The translations under genes and the position numbers were made by a program. The notes under the pieces are model-generated. The model had not been told where the DNA came from, did no database searches, and saw nothing but the letters and a program-made list of their open reading frames with translations. Shown piece after piece: positions 1-8,724 of a stretch of 60,306 nucleotides of DNA. Numbering within the stretch: the first letter of the stretch is position 1; each line of letters starts with the position of its first letter. Source of the stretch: JAGPHI01 sp036641735 (lineage in GTDB: Bacteria; Bacillota; Clostridia; Oscillospirales; Ruminococcaceae); the NCBI GenBank assembly GCA_036641735.1, contig JAVWEG010000004.1:1-60306 (forward strand), read 5' to 3'.

Positions 1-512
1 AAGGGCGCTAAAAGTTCACTTGCGTACAAGTCTTTAAGATTTTGCTTTAAACTGCGCTTGTTTTTTATGTGGCTGCCTTCCCAAAAAAAATTACTGAAAA
101 GCCGTGAGCGCATAGCGAGAGTGTTGCCGTTAAAATCTTTTTCTTTAATATGCTGCAATCGATTAGACGCACCTGAAGCAGGATAACAGGAAAGGTCAAA
201 CCAAAGCGCGGTATATCCTAAAGCTCGAGCAGCGGAACACATAGCAAGGGCTGCGCGTAACCCTGAAGAGCCATCACCGATATTACTTATTATCAATGGC
301 TTTGCAAGCTCATTGTAATCAAGCGCTTCAGCACTTGGAATAACAAGCCTGCCGCCCAGCTCCTCTAATATAGGGTGACGTTCTACTGTAAAATGATGCG
401 CCGATACACTGTCGTCACCATATTTACTTACAATATTATTGCGCACTTTTTTGGCGGCATTTATTACAGAGGTAGTCATTGCATTTCCAAATACAGACAT
501 AGGCTCGTTCAT
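1..512 (-). CDS. Unrecognised protein, 3' end cut by the window edge
   Basis: The first about 170 residues are visible, starting MNEPMSVFGNAMTTSVINAA and still open at base 1. The start ATG (512-510) overlaps the stop of the upstream TetR gene as ATGA, so the two are translationally coupled. Around residues 80-115 a glycine-containing stretch (ISNIGDGSSGLRAALAM) followed by ARALGYTALWFDL looks like a beta-alpha-beta nucleotide-binding start, as in glycosyltransferases, but I cannot place the family. No signal peptide or membrane segment is seen. Co-transcription with tetR, which faces the GlpA/alkyl-DHAP-synthase operon, suggests a role in the same lipid or glycerol-phosphate process; this is inference only. 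Confidence 0.7.
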   Translation of the reverse strand, partial: MNEPMSVFGNAMTTSVINAAKKVRNNIVSKYGDDSVSAHHFTVERHPILEELGGRLVIPSAEALDYNELAKPLIISNIGDGSSGLRAALAMCSAARALGYTALWFDLSCYPASGASNRLQHIKEKDFNGNTLAMRSRLFSNFFWEGSHIKNKRSLKQNLKDLYASELLAP

Positions 513-1090
513 AATTCATCACTCCTTTCACATTGATTTTGCAGCATCGTTACAGTGCTGTGTATAAATTCATCGCTGTTAAATTCATCGTTGTTAAGCC
601 TGTCTTGTATTAGCATACCGTCCATTACACATAGTATTAGCCAGGCATAATATTCACCGTTGCCGTCTGTACGTTCGCTAAGCTTTTGTGCTAGTGTGGT
701 TTTAAAATAATTGTACTTTTCGGTCAATCTTTTGCGCAATGCTTCGTGTCCGCTTACGGCAGCACCAATGAGATATAGCCTGAGATTGCCGCTTTCGTTA
801 TATACACCGCGATTAAATACATATCCCAATAAGCGTGGCAAAGAAGTATCTTTATGTTTGTCACCTGTCCAGTCCAGCAGAGACTTTGCAAGCTCACTTA
901 GATATTTATCGGCAATATCAAACAAGATATCGTCTTTATTTGCATAATAGTAATACAAAGTGCCTTTACTGATTTTTGCGTTTTTAGCTATATTATCTAA
1001 AGTAATAGTGGCAAAGGCTTTGCTTTGCAAAAGCTCTATGGCACTATCCAATATTTTGTTTTTAATGTCTGCGTTAAGTACAGCTGCCAT
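509..1090 (-). CDS. TetR-family transcriptional repressor
   Basis: This is a 193-residue TetR-type regulator. The N-terminal helix-turn-helix is clear (ATITLDNIAKNAKISKGTL followed by YYYYANKDDIL, about residues 28-57), with an all-helical ligand domain behind it. I start it at ATG 1090, preceded by GAGGGG. A longer reading frame to 1141 would begin upstream of the gene's own -10 box (1127-1132) and is therefore unlikely. It overlaps the downstream minus-strand gene by four bases and stands back to back with the GlpA-like operon. The palindrome at 1231-1248 in front of that operon is its probable operator. The ligand cannot be told from sequence. Confidence 0.9.
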   Translation of the reverse strand: MAAVLNADIKNKILDSAIELLQSKAFATITLDNIAKNAKISKGTLYYYYANKDDILFDIADKYLSELAKSLLDWTGDKHKDTSLPRLLGYVFNRGVYNESGNLRLYLIGAAVSGHEALRKRLTEKYNYFKTTLAQKLSERTDGNGEYYAWLILCVMDGMLIQDRLNNDEFNSDEFIHSTVTMLQNQCERSDEL

Positions 1091-1126
1091 ATTTTTGCCC
1101 CTCAATTCATTTGTAATATCCTTATC

Positions 1127-1155
1127 AGTATAAAAGAACAAGACAAATAAGTCAA
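1127..1155 (-). promoter_or_regulatory. Sigma-A type promoter of tetR
   Basis: On the minus strand TTGACT (1155-1150), a 17-base spacer and TATACT (1132-1127) form a near-consensus housekeeping promoter. Its start point would lie near 1120, which fits the ATG at 1090 and rules out the upstream in-frame start. Confidence 0.75.
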
Positions 1156-1190
1156 CTATGCACGATGTACAATTTTATATAAACTCGGTA

Positions 1191-1219
1191 TTGACTTAAT
1201 ATGGTAAAAGTGTTATTGT
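1191..1219 (+). promoter_or_regulatory. Promoter of the GlpA-like / alkyl-DHAP synthase operon
   Basis: TTGACT at 1191-1196, a 17-base spacer and TATTGT at 1214-1219. Transcription would start near 1226, immediately before the palindrome at 1231-1248. Confidence 0.65.
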
Positions 1220-1230
1220 AATACTATACA

Positions 1231-1248
1231 GTCGGTTAGCTGACCGAC
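1231..1248. promoter_or_regulatory. Putative TetR operator palindrome
   Basis: GTCGGTTAGCTGACCGAC is an 18-base inverted repeat matching its own complement at 16 of 18 positions. It sits between the predicted start point and the AAGGAGGG ribosome site of the operon, where a bound dimer would block elongation or initiation. Size and symmetry fit a TetR-family operator. Assignment to the neighbouring TetR protein is by position. Confidence 0.6.
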
Positions 1249-1262
1249 AAGGAGGGCTGTTG

Positions 1263-3017
1263 ATGATGAACAGGCTTATAAAGGTACAGCGCAAACTAAA
1301 TAAGCGTTTTGGCGCAAATGTTACAGTAAAAGAGGATAGAGGCTGTCTTGTGTTATCGGGACACGTAAATACGTGGGATATGGCAGTTGAAGCGGGGCGC
1401 ATTGCAGTAGACAAGCGCCATTATATCGGTCTTGTAAATGATATTTGCACAAACGAACAAGACAATCCCATTCGCTTGCCTAATATTACAGATACGTCGC
1501 TTGATAACTTAGCTCCTGATGTTTTGGTGGTGGGTGCAGGGATAATAGGGTGTGCAATAGCGCGCGAGCTTACAAAATATAAATGTAAGGTGCTGCTTGT
1601 AGATAAAGAACACGATGTAGCGTTGCACGCATCTAGCCATAATGACGGAATGGTGCATCCGGGAGTGGATTTACACAAAGGACAGGTAAAACAAAAATAC
1701 AATGCACTTGGCAATGAAATGTATGATGAGGTTTGCAGAGATTTAGGTGTTGAATTTAAACGCACTGGTCAATATCTATGCTTTAACAAAGCTGTTTTAA
1801 AGCCTTTTTTGGCAATTGCACCTGTATATTGGCATAATATGGGTGTACCGTGCAAGTATTTAAGCGAAAAAGAAATAAAAGCGCTAGAGCCTTATGTAAA
1901 TGAAAATGTAAAATGTGCTTTGTCTTTTCCTACGGCAGGAATTGTATGCCCGTACAGCCTTACAATAGCTTATGCCGAAAATGCTGCGGATAATGGTGCG
2001 CAAATCAGTTTGGATACCGCGGTACTGAATATGACTACAAAAAACGGTAATATAACGAGTGTTATAACCAATAGAGGTACTATATATCCCAAAGTAGTGA
2101 TAAATGCGGCAGGGGTGTTTAGCGAAGAAATAGCGCGTATGGCAGAGGATAGATTTTTTTCTATTCACCCCAGATGCGGCACCAATAGCATTACAGATAA
2201 AAAATCCGCGTACAAAATAAACACAATTGTCTCTGGGATAGGCACTAGCTCCACCAAAACAACACATTCTAAAGGTGGCGGTATGGTAAGCACTGTAGAC
2301 GGCAACACCTTAGTGGGGCCTGATGCTGTAGAGACAATATATAAAGAAAACTTTGCTACACAACGTAGTAGCGTGCATTTAACGTTCGTTAAGCAAGAAA
2401 AAACTGTACCCACATTAAGCGAAGGCGATATCATTACATATTTTACAGGTGTGAGGGCTGCTACATACGAGGAAGATTTTGTTATTACCAAAGGCAAATT
2501 TACGCATAATATTGTACACGCCGCAGGTATACAGTCTCCGGGGCTTACGTCCGCTCCTGCCATATCTTTGGAGGTGGCAAAGATGGCTGTAGACATTTTG
2601 GGCGAAAGCACAGAAGTGGAGCCTAATAATAATTACAATCCTGTTCGTAAACCTATTGTTAATGTATCGCATTTACAAGATAACGAACGCGATGAGCTGA
2701 TACATAAAAACGCGGATTACGGTGTAATTGTGTGCAGATGTGAAGAAATAAGCAAAGGTGAGATATTAGATGCGCTGCACCGCAGTGTACCTTGCGATAC
2801 GGTAGATGGTATAAAGCGCAGAGTGCGTGCAGGTATGGGGCGCTGTCAAGGCGGATTTTGCGGTGGGCAGGTGGCACAAATTATTGCACAGGATAAACAA
2901 ATTCCACTGGAAAAAGTGAAAAAAAGCGGAGACGGCTCAGAGCTTGTATTGTGTAAGAACAAATCGAATATTGCAAGTGATAATGAAAAAATCGCTATGG
3001 GTACATCAAAGGAGTAA
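1263..3017 (+). CDS. GlpA-like FAD-dependent dehydrogenase with BFD [2Fe-2S] domain
   Basis: Residues 1-70 form a small alpha/beta domain resembling BON or an HMA-like fold. A DAO-type FAD domain follows, with the dinucleotide motif VVGAGIIGCAIAREL near residue 90 and ASSHNDGMVHPG as in glycerol-3-phosphate or 2-hydroxyglutarate dehydrogenases. A C-terminal BFD-like domain carries the cysteines of VCRCEE and GRCQGGFC (about 491, 493, 528, 533), expected to bind [2Fe-2S]. This is the anaerobic GlpA layout; with the two next genes it likely oxidises glycerol 3-phosphate to DHAP. The start is ATG 1263, 7 bases behind GGAGG; a TTG at 1260 is also in frame. First gene of the TetR-controlled operon. 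Confidence 0.85.
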   Translation: MMNRLIKVQRKLNKRFGANVTVKEDRGCLVLSGHVNTWDMAVEAGRIAVDKRHYIGLVNDICTNEQDNPIRLPNITDTSLDNLAPDVLVVGAGIIGCAIARELTKYKCKVLLVDKEHDVALHASSHNDGMVHPGVDLHKGQVKQKYNALGNEMYDEVCRDLGVEFKRTGQYLCFNKAVLKPFLAIAPVYWHNMGVPCKYLSEKEIKALEPYVNENVKCALSFPTAGIVCPYSLTIAYAENAADNGAQISLDTAVLNMTTKNGNITSVITNRGTIYPKVVINAAGVFSEEIARMAEDRFFSIHPRCGTNSITDKKSAYKINTIVSGIGTSSTKTTHSKGGGMVSTVDGNTLVGPDAVETIYKENFATQRSSVHLTFVKQEKTVPTLSEGDIITYFTGVRAATYEEDFVITKGKFTHNIVHAAGIQSPGLTSAPAISLEVAKMAVDILGESTEVEPNNNYNPVRKPIVNVSHLQDNERDELIHKNADYGVIVCRCEEISKGEILDALHRSVPCDTVDGIKRRVRAGMGRCQGGFCGGQVAQIIAQDKQIPLEKVKKSGDGSELVLCKNKSNIASDNEKIAMGTSKE

Positions 3018-3019
3018 AT

Positions 3020-4267
3020 ATGACGGAAAAAGAGTATGATATAGCTGTGATTGGTGCAGGGCCTGCCGGGCTTGCGGCGGCTGTGGCTGCTGATAAAGCA
3101 GGTAAAAGTGTAATACTTATAGAGAGGGAAGCAAAGCTAGGCGGCATTTTAAAGCAGTGTATACACGATGGCTTTGGTCTTGTGCGTTTTGGGCAAAAGC
3201 TTGCAGGGCCTGAATATGCCGACAGATTTATCAAAGAGCTTCATAACACACAGGTGACGGTATCTCTATCTACTTTTGTATCTCATATTGAAGCATACGC
3301 AAACGGATATATGCTTACAGCCGCTTGTGCGCTTGGTATGTGCCGCTTTAAAGTGCATAGTATTATACTCGCTACAGGCTGTAGGGAACGTACAGCAAAG
3401 CAAATAGCTGTACACGGCACACGGCCAGCAGGAGTATTTACAGCAGGCAGCGCACAGTATTATACTAATATTTTAGGCGAACTGCCAACTAAACGCTGCG
3501 TAGTGTTAGGCTCGGGAGACATAGGGCTTATTATGGCACGGCGCCTTACTTTAGAGGGCGCTAAGGTAGTGGGTGTATACGAAGCAAAGCCTACACCAAG
3601 CGGACTAACGCGTAACTTATATCAGTGCTTAGAGGATTTCAATATCCCGTTGCACGTAAGCCATACGGTTACAAAAATATTTGGACACGAGAGGGTAGAA
3701 GCTGTAGAGATAAGTAAAGTAGATGCTAATTTGCAGCCTATTGAAGGTACACAAGAGCGTATTGAGTGCGATGCACTAATATTGTCGGTAGGGTTAATAC
3801 CTGAAAACGAGCTTGCCGAAAGCCTAGATATACCGCTTGATACACGCACGAAAGGCCAAAACGGAATGACAATGCGTGACAATGTATATGTGTGCGGCAA
3901 TGCGCTGCAAGTAAACGATTTAGTAGATTATGTAAGCGAAAATGCCGAAGCAGTAGGCATAGCCGCAAGCAATCTGCAAAACAGTACACGTACAATGACA
4001 GATATTAATTATGATAGCAGCTTTTTATCTTTAATACCGCAAAAGCTGGAGCTGAATACGTTGACAGATAACACAGTAGTATATTTTAGAGCAAGAGAAG
4101 ATATGCGCAAAACAAAGCTCGTTATTAAGGCAGATAATAATGAAGTGTATACAAAAACTTATTCACAATTACGTCCTCCCGAAATGGAAAGAGTGCAAGT
4201 GGATTTTACTAAATACAAAATAAGCGAAAACAGTAAAATAGTATGTAGTTTGGAGGCGGTGCAATGA
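3020..4267 (+). CDS. NAD(P)/FAD-dependent oxidoreductase, GlpA-partner type
   Basis: A 415-residue pyridine nucleotide-disulfide-type flavoprotein. The FAD motif IGAGPAGLAAAVAADKAG is at residues 10-27, followed by the family signature GGILKQCIHDGFG. A second dinucleotide motif (VLGSGDIGLIMARRL) lies near residue 160 for NAD(P)H. The C-terminal 80 residues, after SSFLSLIP, are a short beta-rich tail. GGAG just upstream overlaps the stop of the preceding gene. In Firmicutes this protein is nearly always encoded between a GlpA-like dehydrogenase and a DUF1667 protein, as here, so it probably carries electrons from that dehydrogenase to a soluble acceptor. The acceptor is unknown. Confidence 0.85.
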   Translation: MTEKEYDIAVIGAGPAGLAAAVAADKAGKSVILIEREAKLGGILKQCIHDGFGLVRFGQKLAGPEYADRFIKELHNTQVTVSLSTFVSHIEAYANGYMLTAACALGMCRFKVHSIILATGCRERTAKQIAVHGTRPAGVFTAGSAQYYTNILGELPTKRCVVLGSGDIGLIMARRLTLEGAKVVGVYEAKPTPSGLTRNLYQCLEDFNIPLHVSHTVTKIFGHERVEAVEISKVDANLQPIEGTQERIECDALILSVGLIPENELAESLDIPLDTRTKGQNGMTMRDNVYVCGNALQVNDLVDYVSENAEAVGIAASNLQNSTRTMTDINYDSSFLSLIPQKLELNTLTDNTVVYFRAREDMRKTKLVIKADNNEVYTKTYSQLRPPEMERVQVDFTKYKISENSKIVCSLEAVQ

Positions 4268-4608
4268 AAAGCATAGTATGTATTACTTGCCCTAATGGCT
4301 GCCGCCTTACGGTGGAAAATGATGGTACGGTAACAGGTGGGCGCTGTAAACGCGGTGAAATATACGCCAAAGCGGAGCTTACTTGCCCAATGCGTACACT
4401 TACTACTACGGTAAGCACTAAGTTTGCATCTATGGCTGTATTGCCTGTGCGTACAGACGGTGAAATACCAAAAGCCAAAATAAGCGAAGCAATATCAGCG
4501 CTTTCGCATATTATAATCGATAATGAGGTGCATTGCGGTGACGTGATTGCACAAGATTTACTTGGACTTGGCTGCAATGTAATAGCAACAGCCGATTTAA
4601 CAATATAA
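4264..4608 (+). CDS. DUF1667 protein, small cysteine-rich redox partner
   Basis: 114 residues. The N-terminal cysteines (VCITCPNGCRL, then GRCKRGEIYA and LTCPMRTLT) are typical of DUF1667, which is presumed to bind a metal or Fe-S centre. The C-terminal half contains HCGDVIAQDLLGLGCNVIATA. The ATG overlaps the previous stop as ATGA, which implies coupled translation and a fixed complex with the two upstream flavoproteins. The family's biochemical role is not established; it replaces GlpC-like electron carriers by context. It is soluble, with no membrane segment. Confidence 0.85.
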   Translation: MKSIVCITCPNGCRLTVENDGTVTGGRCKRGEIYAKAELTCPMRTLTTTVSTKFASMAVLPVRTDGEIPKAKISEAISALSHIIIDNEVHCGDVIAQDLLGLGCNVIATADLTI

Positions 4609-4622
4609 CAAGGAGGATTATT

Positions 4623-6353
4623 ATGTCGCATCCATACAAAGAGTTTGAGCCAAAATGGGTAAATGAGCAGTTCCCGAAAAACAGCTACCGTTCTATATTT
4701 AAATGGGGCGAGCCATATCGTATTAAGCCGCCAAAAGAGAGCTTGTATAAGCTGATAAAGGAAAAGTTTGGGCTTGACGACGAGTATTTTAAGAATTATA
4801 AAGAGGATTTGGGCTTTGATGAAGTAAAGCTTATTGCACCTATTAAGCTTACAAACATGCAACTGGATGCCTTTCGGCAAATAGTAGGAAACGATTTTGT
4901 ACATACAGATGATTATTCAAGGCTTAGTGTAGCGTATGGTAAAACAATGTATGATATACTGCGCTTACGCAATAAAATAACCGAAAATATGCCCGATGCT
5001 GTCCTGTATCCCGATAATAAAGAGCAGATAGAAAAAATAGTGGCATATTGTGAGCAAGAGAAAATACCTGTGTACGTATACGGCGGAGGATCGTCTGTTA
5101 CGCGCGGAGTAGAATGTATGAAAGGCGGAATATCACTTGATATGCGCTTGCGCTTTAATAAAGTGATATCTTTTAATGAAATAGACCAGTGTATCACGGT
5201 GCAAGCAGGTATGAGCGGCCCGAAGCTTGAAGAAACGCTTAATAACGCAGTAAAACTTTTTGGTGCAAAGCGGGCATATACTTGCGGACATTTTCCGCAG
5301 AGCTTTGAATATTCGTCTGTAGGCGGATGGGTAGTTACTCGCGGAGCAGGGCAAAATTCCACATATTACGGTGTAATATCCGATATAGTATTAGGGCAGG
5401 AATACGCAACGCCTATCGGAAATATCAAAACAGATAATTATCCACGCAAAGCAACGGGGCCTGATATAGGACAAATAATGATGGGCGGAGAAGGTGCATT
5501 TGGTGTGCTTACCAATGTTACGCTCAAATTTTTTCGACATATGCCTGAAACTTCAAGGCGCTTTTCATTTATGTTTAAAGACTGGACTACAGCGCAAAAT
5601 GCAGCTCGTGAAATGATGCAGGATGAGGCAGGACATTCATCGGTATTTCGCTTGTCAGATCCCGAAGAAACGCAAATTATGCTGCGTTTATATGGTGTAG
5701 ATGAAACACCATTGCGACATTTATTTAAGCTACGTGGCTTTAAAGAAGGGGAGATGTGCCTTTTCTTAGGCTTTACTAATGGTGAAAACGGGTTTTCCAA
5801 AAATTGCGCTCGTGTAATTAAGCGTATAGGGCATCAGTTTGGTGGGCTAAGCCTTACAGGTATAGTGACAAGGGGCTGGGAAAAAGGACGGTTTGACGAT
5901 CCATATCTGCGCGATACAATACAAGATTTTGGGCTTGTGACGGACACTATGGAATGTACGGTAAACTGGAGTAATATGGCACAGGTACATAAAGATGTAC
6001 GCGCATTTTGCAAGAGCAGACCTAACACGATATGTATGACACATTTATCTCACGCATATCCGCAGGGAGCAAACTTGTATTTTATCTTTATTACCAAATT
6101 GTCAGATCCTGCTGAATTTAAGGCATATCACGCAGGTATTTTAGATGCCATTCAGCGTTCGGGTGCCGCTATGAGCCATCATCACGGTATAGGAAAAATG
6201 TTTGGGCCGTGGCTTGAGGGATATCTTGGCAAAAACGAGTTTGATATTATACGCACTCTTAAAAATCATTTCGATCCTGATAATATAATGAATCCGGGTG
6301 GCACATTAGGGCTGGATATAAGCGAAGAAGAAAAGCATAAATCGGTGAATTAA
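4623..6353 (+). CDS. Alkyldihydroxyacetonephosphate synthase-like FAD oxidase
   Basis: A 576-residue FAD_binding_4 flavoprotein (VAO family). The FAD domain runs from about residue 115 (PDAVLYPDNKEQIEKIVAYC, VYGGGSSVTRGVE). The C-terminal domain carries hallmarks of eukaryotic AGPS: SHAYPQGANLYFIF, equivalent to the region of the catalytic tyrosine, and the histidine triplet SHHHGIGK at residues 518-525. The end reads DPDNIMNPGGTLGL. AGPS exchanges the acyl chain of acyl-DHAP for a fatty alcohol, forming the ether bond. It is preceded by AAGGAGG and co-transcribed with a DHAP-forming dehydrogenase module, which fits. Other VAO oxidases share the fold, but the HHH triplet makes AGPS the best reading. 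Activity is untested. Confidence 0.8.
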   Translation: MSHPYKEFEPKWVNEQFPKNSYRSIFKWGEPYRIKPPKESLYKLIKEKFGLDDEYFKNYKEDLGFDEVKLIAPIKLTNMQLDAFRQIVGNDFVHTDDYSRLSVAYGKTMYDILRLRNKITENMPDAVLYPDNKEQIEKIVAYCEQEKIPVYVYGGGSSVTRGVECMKGGISLDMRLRFNKVISFNEIDQCITVQAGMSGPKLEETLNNAVKLFGAKRAYTCGHFPQSFEYSSVGGWVVTRGAGQNSTYYGVISDIVLGQEYATPIGNIKTDNYPRKATGPDIGQIMMGGEGAFGVLTNVTLKFFRHMPETSRRFSFMFKDWTTAQNAAREMMQDEAGHSSVFRLSDPEETQIMLRLYGVDETPLRHLFKLRGFKEGEMCLFLGFTNGENGFSKNCARVIKRIGHQFGGLSLTGIVTRGWEKGRFDDPYLRDTIQDFGLVTDTMECTVNWSNMAQVHKDVRAFCKSRPNTICMTHLSHAYPQGANLYFIFITKLSDPAEFKAYHAGILDAIQRSGAAMSHHHGIGKMFGPWLEGYLGKNEFDIIRTLKNHFDPDNIMNPGGTLGLDISEEEKHKSVN

Positions 6354-6358
6354 TAAAT

Positions 6359-6392
6359 AAAAGGACAATGGCAAAATCGCCATTGTCCTTTT
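6359..6392. terminator. Bidirectional intrinsic terminator
   Basis: A perfect 14-bp stem (AAAAGGACAATGGC / GCCATTGTCCTTTT) with a six-base loop lies between the AGPS-like gene and the convergent serine hydrolase gene. The A-run and T-run on the two sides let it work in both directions. Confidence 0.85.
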
Positions 6393-6395
6393 ATA

Positions 6396-8165
6396 TTATT
6401 CCCAAATGCCATTTAAAATCGGTGTGCATATTTTGTTTATTTTATATTCAATATATCCGAAATCCTTAAAAAATACAGGATCTCCTTTGGCAAGTGCGCT
6501 TTGCTCATTTTTCACTTTTTCTATTGCCAAAGCCACAGCAGGGCTTTCGTCTAAGCGTAAAACAGCGCCGTTTTCTTTAAATATTATTTTTACAAGCCTT
6601 GTACTGCTGCTTTCCACAAAACAAAATTTTATTTTCAGCACAGCTTGCCCGTCCTCATTGTAAGCAAACGAAGCGAGTGAACCAATATGCCATTTACAAT
6701 CATTTAGCGTAGCTATGCCGTATTTGGCTTCGTTAAATCCAAGAGGTAAATGGCTTGTGACACTGCCTTCTGTCCATAATAAAGTTAAAAAATCATTTTC
6801 AAGCGCAAAGCCTATTTTGTAAACACCGTGCGTATAACTGTCGCAGGTGCATTGTAAAATAATAGGCTCAAGCCCTGCATTATTAGCGCTGAAACATAGC
6901 GTACGCCCAATAAGTGCATTTGCTTTTTCGGGAAATGGCATAGGCACAATAGGCTTTTTAAAAAGAGATAATATTTTTTCGTACCATTTTTGCTCTCGAT
7001 ATTTAGGGGTACTTTTTACACCGAATACTAAATGAGATAAAGTGTATTGCAAGGATTTAAGCTGCTTTGAGTTTTGTGGAAGAGGGGCATTACTCAAGGC
7101 ATTTGAATTAAAGTGTTCCACAACTGTATCATACGCAAAGCTGTGTGTAAACAAATGTCCGTTGCCGGCATTCATCAATATTACAATATCAAGTGACGGC
7201 ATCATCATTACATACTGTCCAAACATACCATTAAATAAAAAGCTGCCATCATCGCTATGCGGCCATAATTGATAACCGTATTCTTCTCCCGTATCTCGCA
7301 TTGTCCACGGCTTTGTAGCTTCAATAATCCATTTGTTGCTGATTATTTGTTGGCTCTCACCGTGTACATTCCAAATTCCGCCTTGCAAATAAAGTTGACC
7401 TATTTTAGCTAAATCTTCGGGAAAAATATACATACCCCAGCCGCCTTTAGTAATGCCTAAAGGGCAGGTTTCCCAAGCTATTTCACCAAATCCAAGCTTG
7501 TCAAATAAACGCGGTTTAAGATAATCACAAAGTGTAAGCCCTGTTTTTCGTGTTACTACAGCCGACAGCATATAGCTGTTCATACTGTTGTAGTCCATTC
7601 GGCTGCCCGGTTCAAATGCCACATCTGCCTCAATAAATGCACGTACCCAGTCTCGCTCGAGTACTGCGCCTATTTCTTTAAATGTAGAGCCGCTTTGCAT
7701 AGTGAGAAGATGACGTATAGTAATGCTGCGCATACGTTTACCTGTAAGAAACGTGCATTTATCGGAAAAAATATCACAAATTTTATCGTCGAAATCCAAA
7801 ATGCCATCATCTATCAGCATACCTATTGCAGTGCCGGTTACGCTTTTGCATAGGCTGTGTGTAACGTGCCAAAATTTGGTGGAAAACGGCGCAAAACCAC
7901 CCTCAGATATCACTTTGCCGTGGCGCAATACCATAACACTGTGCAGCCCTGCATCATCACCTGTAGCAAGGCGGCGATAAAAAGCTTCCAGCAATTCACT
8001 TGGTACACCTTCGCTTTCGGGTGTGCTGCGAGCAAGACGAAGCCCCGAATAATCGGGGCATAGTGGCTTTTGAGCTATTGGGGTAAATGGCAATATTTGC
8101 GATGTTTCGCCCATTAACATTTTTTTAAAATAGGTGAGCGCTTTTACTCCACTTAGTAATTCCAT
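6396..8165 (-). CDS. Serine hydrolase, class C beta-lactamase-like
   Basis: 589 residues. The catalytic SxxK motif is SLCK (residues 104-107) in HVTHSLCKSVTGTAIGMLIDDG, and the YxN-type motif is YNS at 192-194. The fold is the penicillin-binding-protein-like esterase/beta-lactamase domain to about residue 360. The C-terminal 200 residues form a beta-rich extension of unknown role. No signal peptide is evident, so this is more likely an esterase or peptidase than a secreted resistance enzyme. AAAGGAG lies 10 bases before the ATG. It is the last gene of a minus-strand cluster, 15 bases after the membrane protein gene. Confidence 0.8.
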   Translation of the reverse strand: MELLSGVKALTYFKKMLMGETSQILPFTPIAQKPLCPDYSGLRLARSTPESEGVPSELLEAFYRRLATGDDAGLHSVMVLRHGKVISEGGFAPFSTKFWHVTHSLCKSVTGTAIGMLIDDGILDFDDKICDIFSDKCTFLTGKRMRSITIRHLLTMQSGSTFKEIGAVLERDWVRAFIEADVAFEPGSRMDYNSMNSYMLSAVVTRKTGLTLCDYLKPRLFDKLGFGEIAWETCPLGITKGGWGMYIFPEDLAKIGQLYLQGGIWNVHGESQQIISNKWIIEATKPWTMRDTGEEYGYQLWPHSDDGSFLFNGMFGQYVMMMPSLDIVILMNAGNGHLFTHSFAYDTVVEHFNSNALSNAPLPQNSKQLKSLQYTLSHLVFGVKSTPKYREQKWYEKILSLFKKPIVPMPFPEKANALIGRTLCFSANNAGLEPIILQCTCDSYTHGVYKIGFALENDFLTLLWTEGSVTSHLPLGFNEAKYGIATLNDCKWHIGSLASFAYNEDGQAVLKIKFCFVESSSTRLVKIIFKENGAVLRLDESPAVALAIEKVKNEQSALAKGDPVFFKDFGYIEYKINKICTPILNGIWE

Positions 8166-8180
8166 ACATTATTAGCTCCT

Positions 8181-8720
8181 TTAATGCATTTTCTCAAGGC
8201 GAGGTCTGACATATATACAATATACGGCGGCAAGACGCTTTATTGCAAAGTCATAAATCAAAAACGTAAAATTAGCCATTACCAGTAACACGGCTATAAA
8301 TATTATTCCGCTTTCTTTAAATTCCGCCACTACCATATCAAGGCGAAATACAAAAATCATTAGCCCATACACAGCGAGGACGCTTGCGTTAAATACAACG
8401 AGCTTTGCAAACAAGCGTATTATTAAATGCTTTATCTTTTCCAGTTTTGCCTTTAATAGAGGATAATATCCAAGCAAAAAAATAAAAATAAAAACCATTT
8501 CTTTATCAGGCACAATAAAAAAAGATAAAAAGCTGATAGAAACGTATAAAAGCATACCGCTTTTCAGTCCGAATTCTATTGCAATAGGTATTATTAATAG
8601 TCCGGCGATAGCCGGCGCCACATAAGTGGCAAATGGTATTATGCCGCCCATTAACATAATTACTGCGGCTAGTGCGCCCGTAATGCCGCATATAGCAATC
8701 TTTCGGCTGTTGTTACGCAT
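8181..8720 (-). CDS. Membrane protein, about five to six TM segments
   Basis: 179 residues, almost entirely hydrophobic, with segments near IAICGITGALAAVIMLMGG, YVAPAIAGLLIIPIAI, LLYVSISFLSFFIV, MVFIFIFLLGYYPLL, LVVFNASVLAVYGLMIF and IIFIAVLLVMANFTFLI. The layout resembles substrate-binding (S) components of ECF transporters, but no ligand motif is recognisable. I start at ATG 8720: its GGAGG lies inside the last codons of the J-like gene. A longer frame upstream merely overlaps that gene. In clostridia this gene commonly follows the DUF5685 and J-domain genes, as here; their common function is unknown. Confidence 0.75.
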   Translation of the reverse strand: MRNNSRKIAICGITGALAAVIMLMGGIIPFATYVAPAIAGLLIIPIAIEFGLKSGMLLYVSISFLSFFIVPDKEMVFIFIFLLGYYPLLKAKLEKIKHLIIRLFAKLVVFNASVLAVYGLMIFVFRLDMVVAEFKESGIIFIAVLLVMANFTFLIYDFAIKRLAAVYCIYVRPRLEKMH

Positions 8721-8724
8721 ATCG

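Noticed and set aside
6396..8165. Antibiotic-resistance beta-lactamase
   Set aside because: Class C-like motifs are present, but there is no signal peptide and a large extra C-terminal domain; a general serine hydrolase is the safer call.
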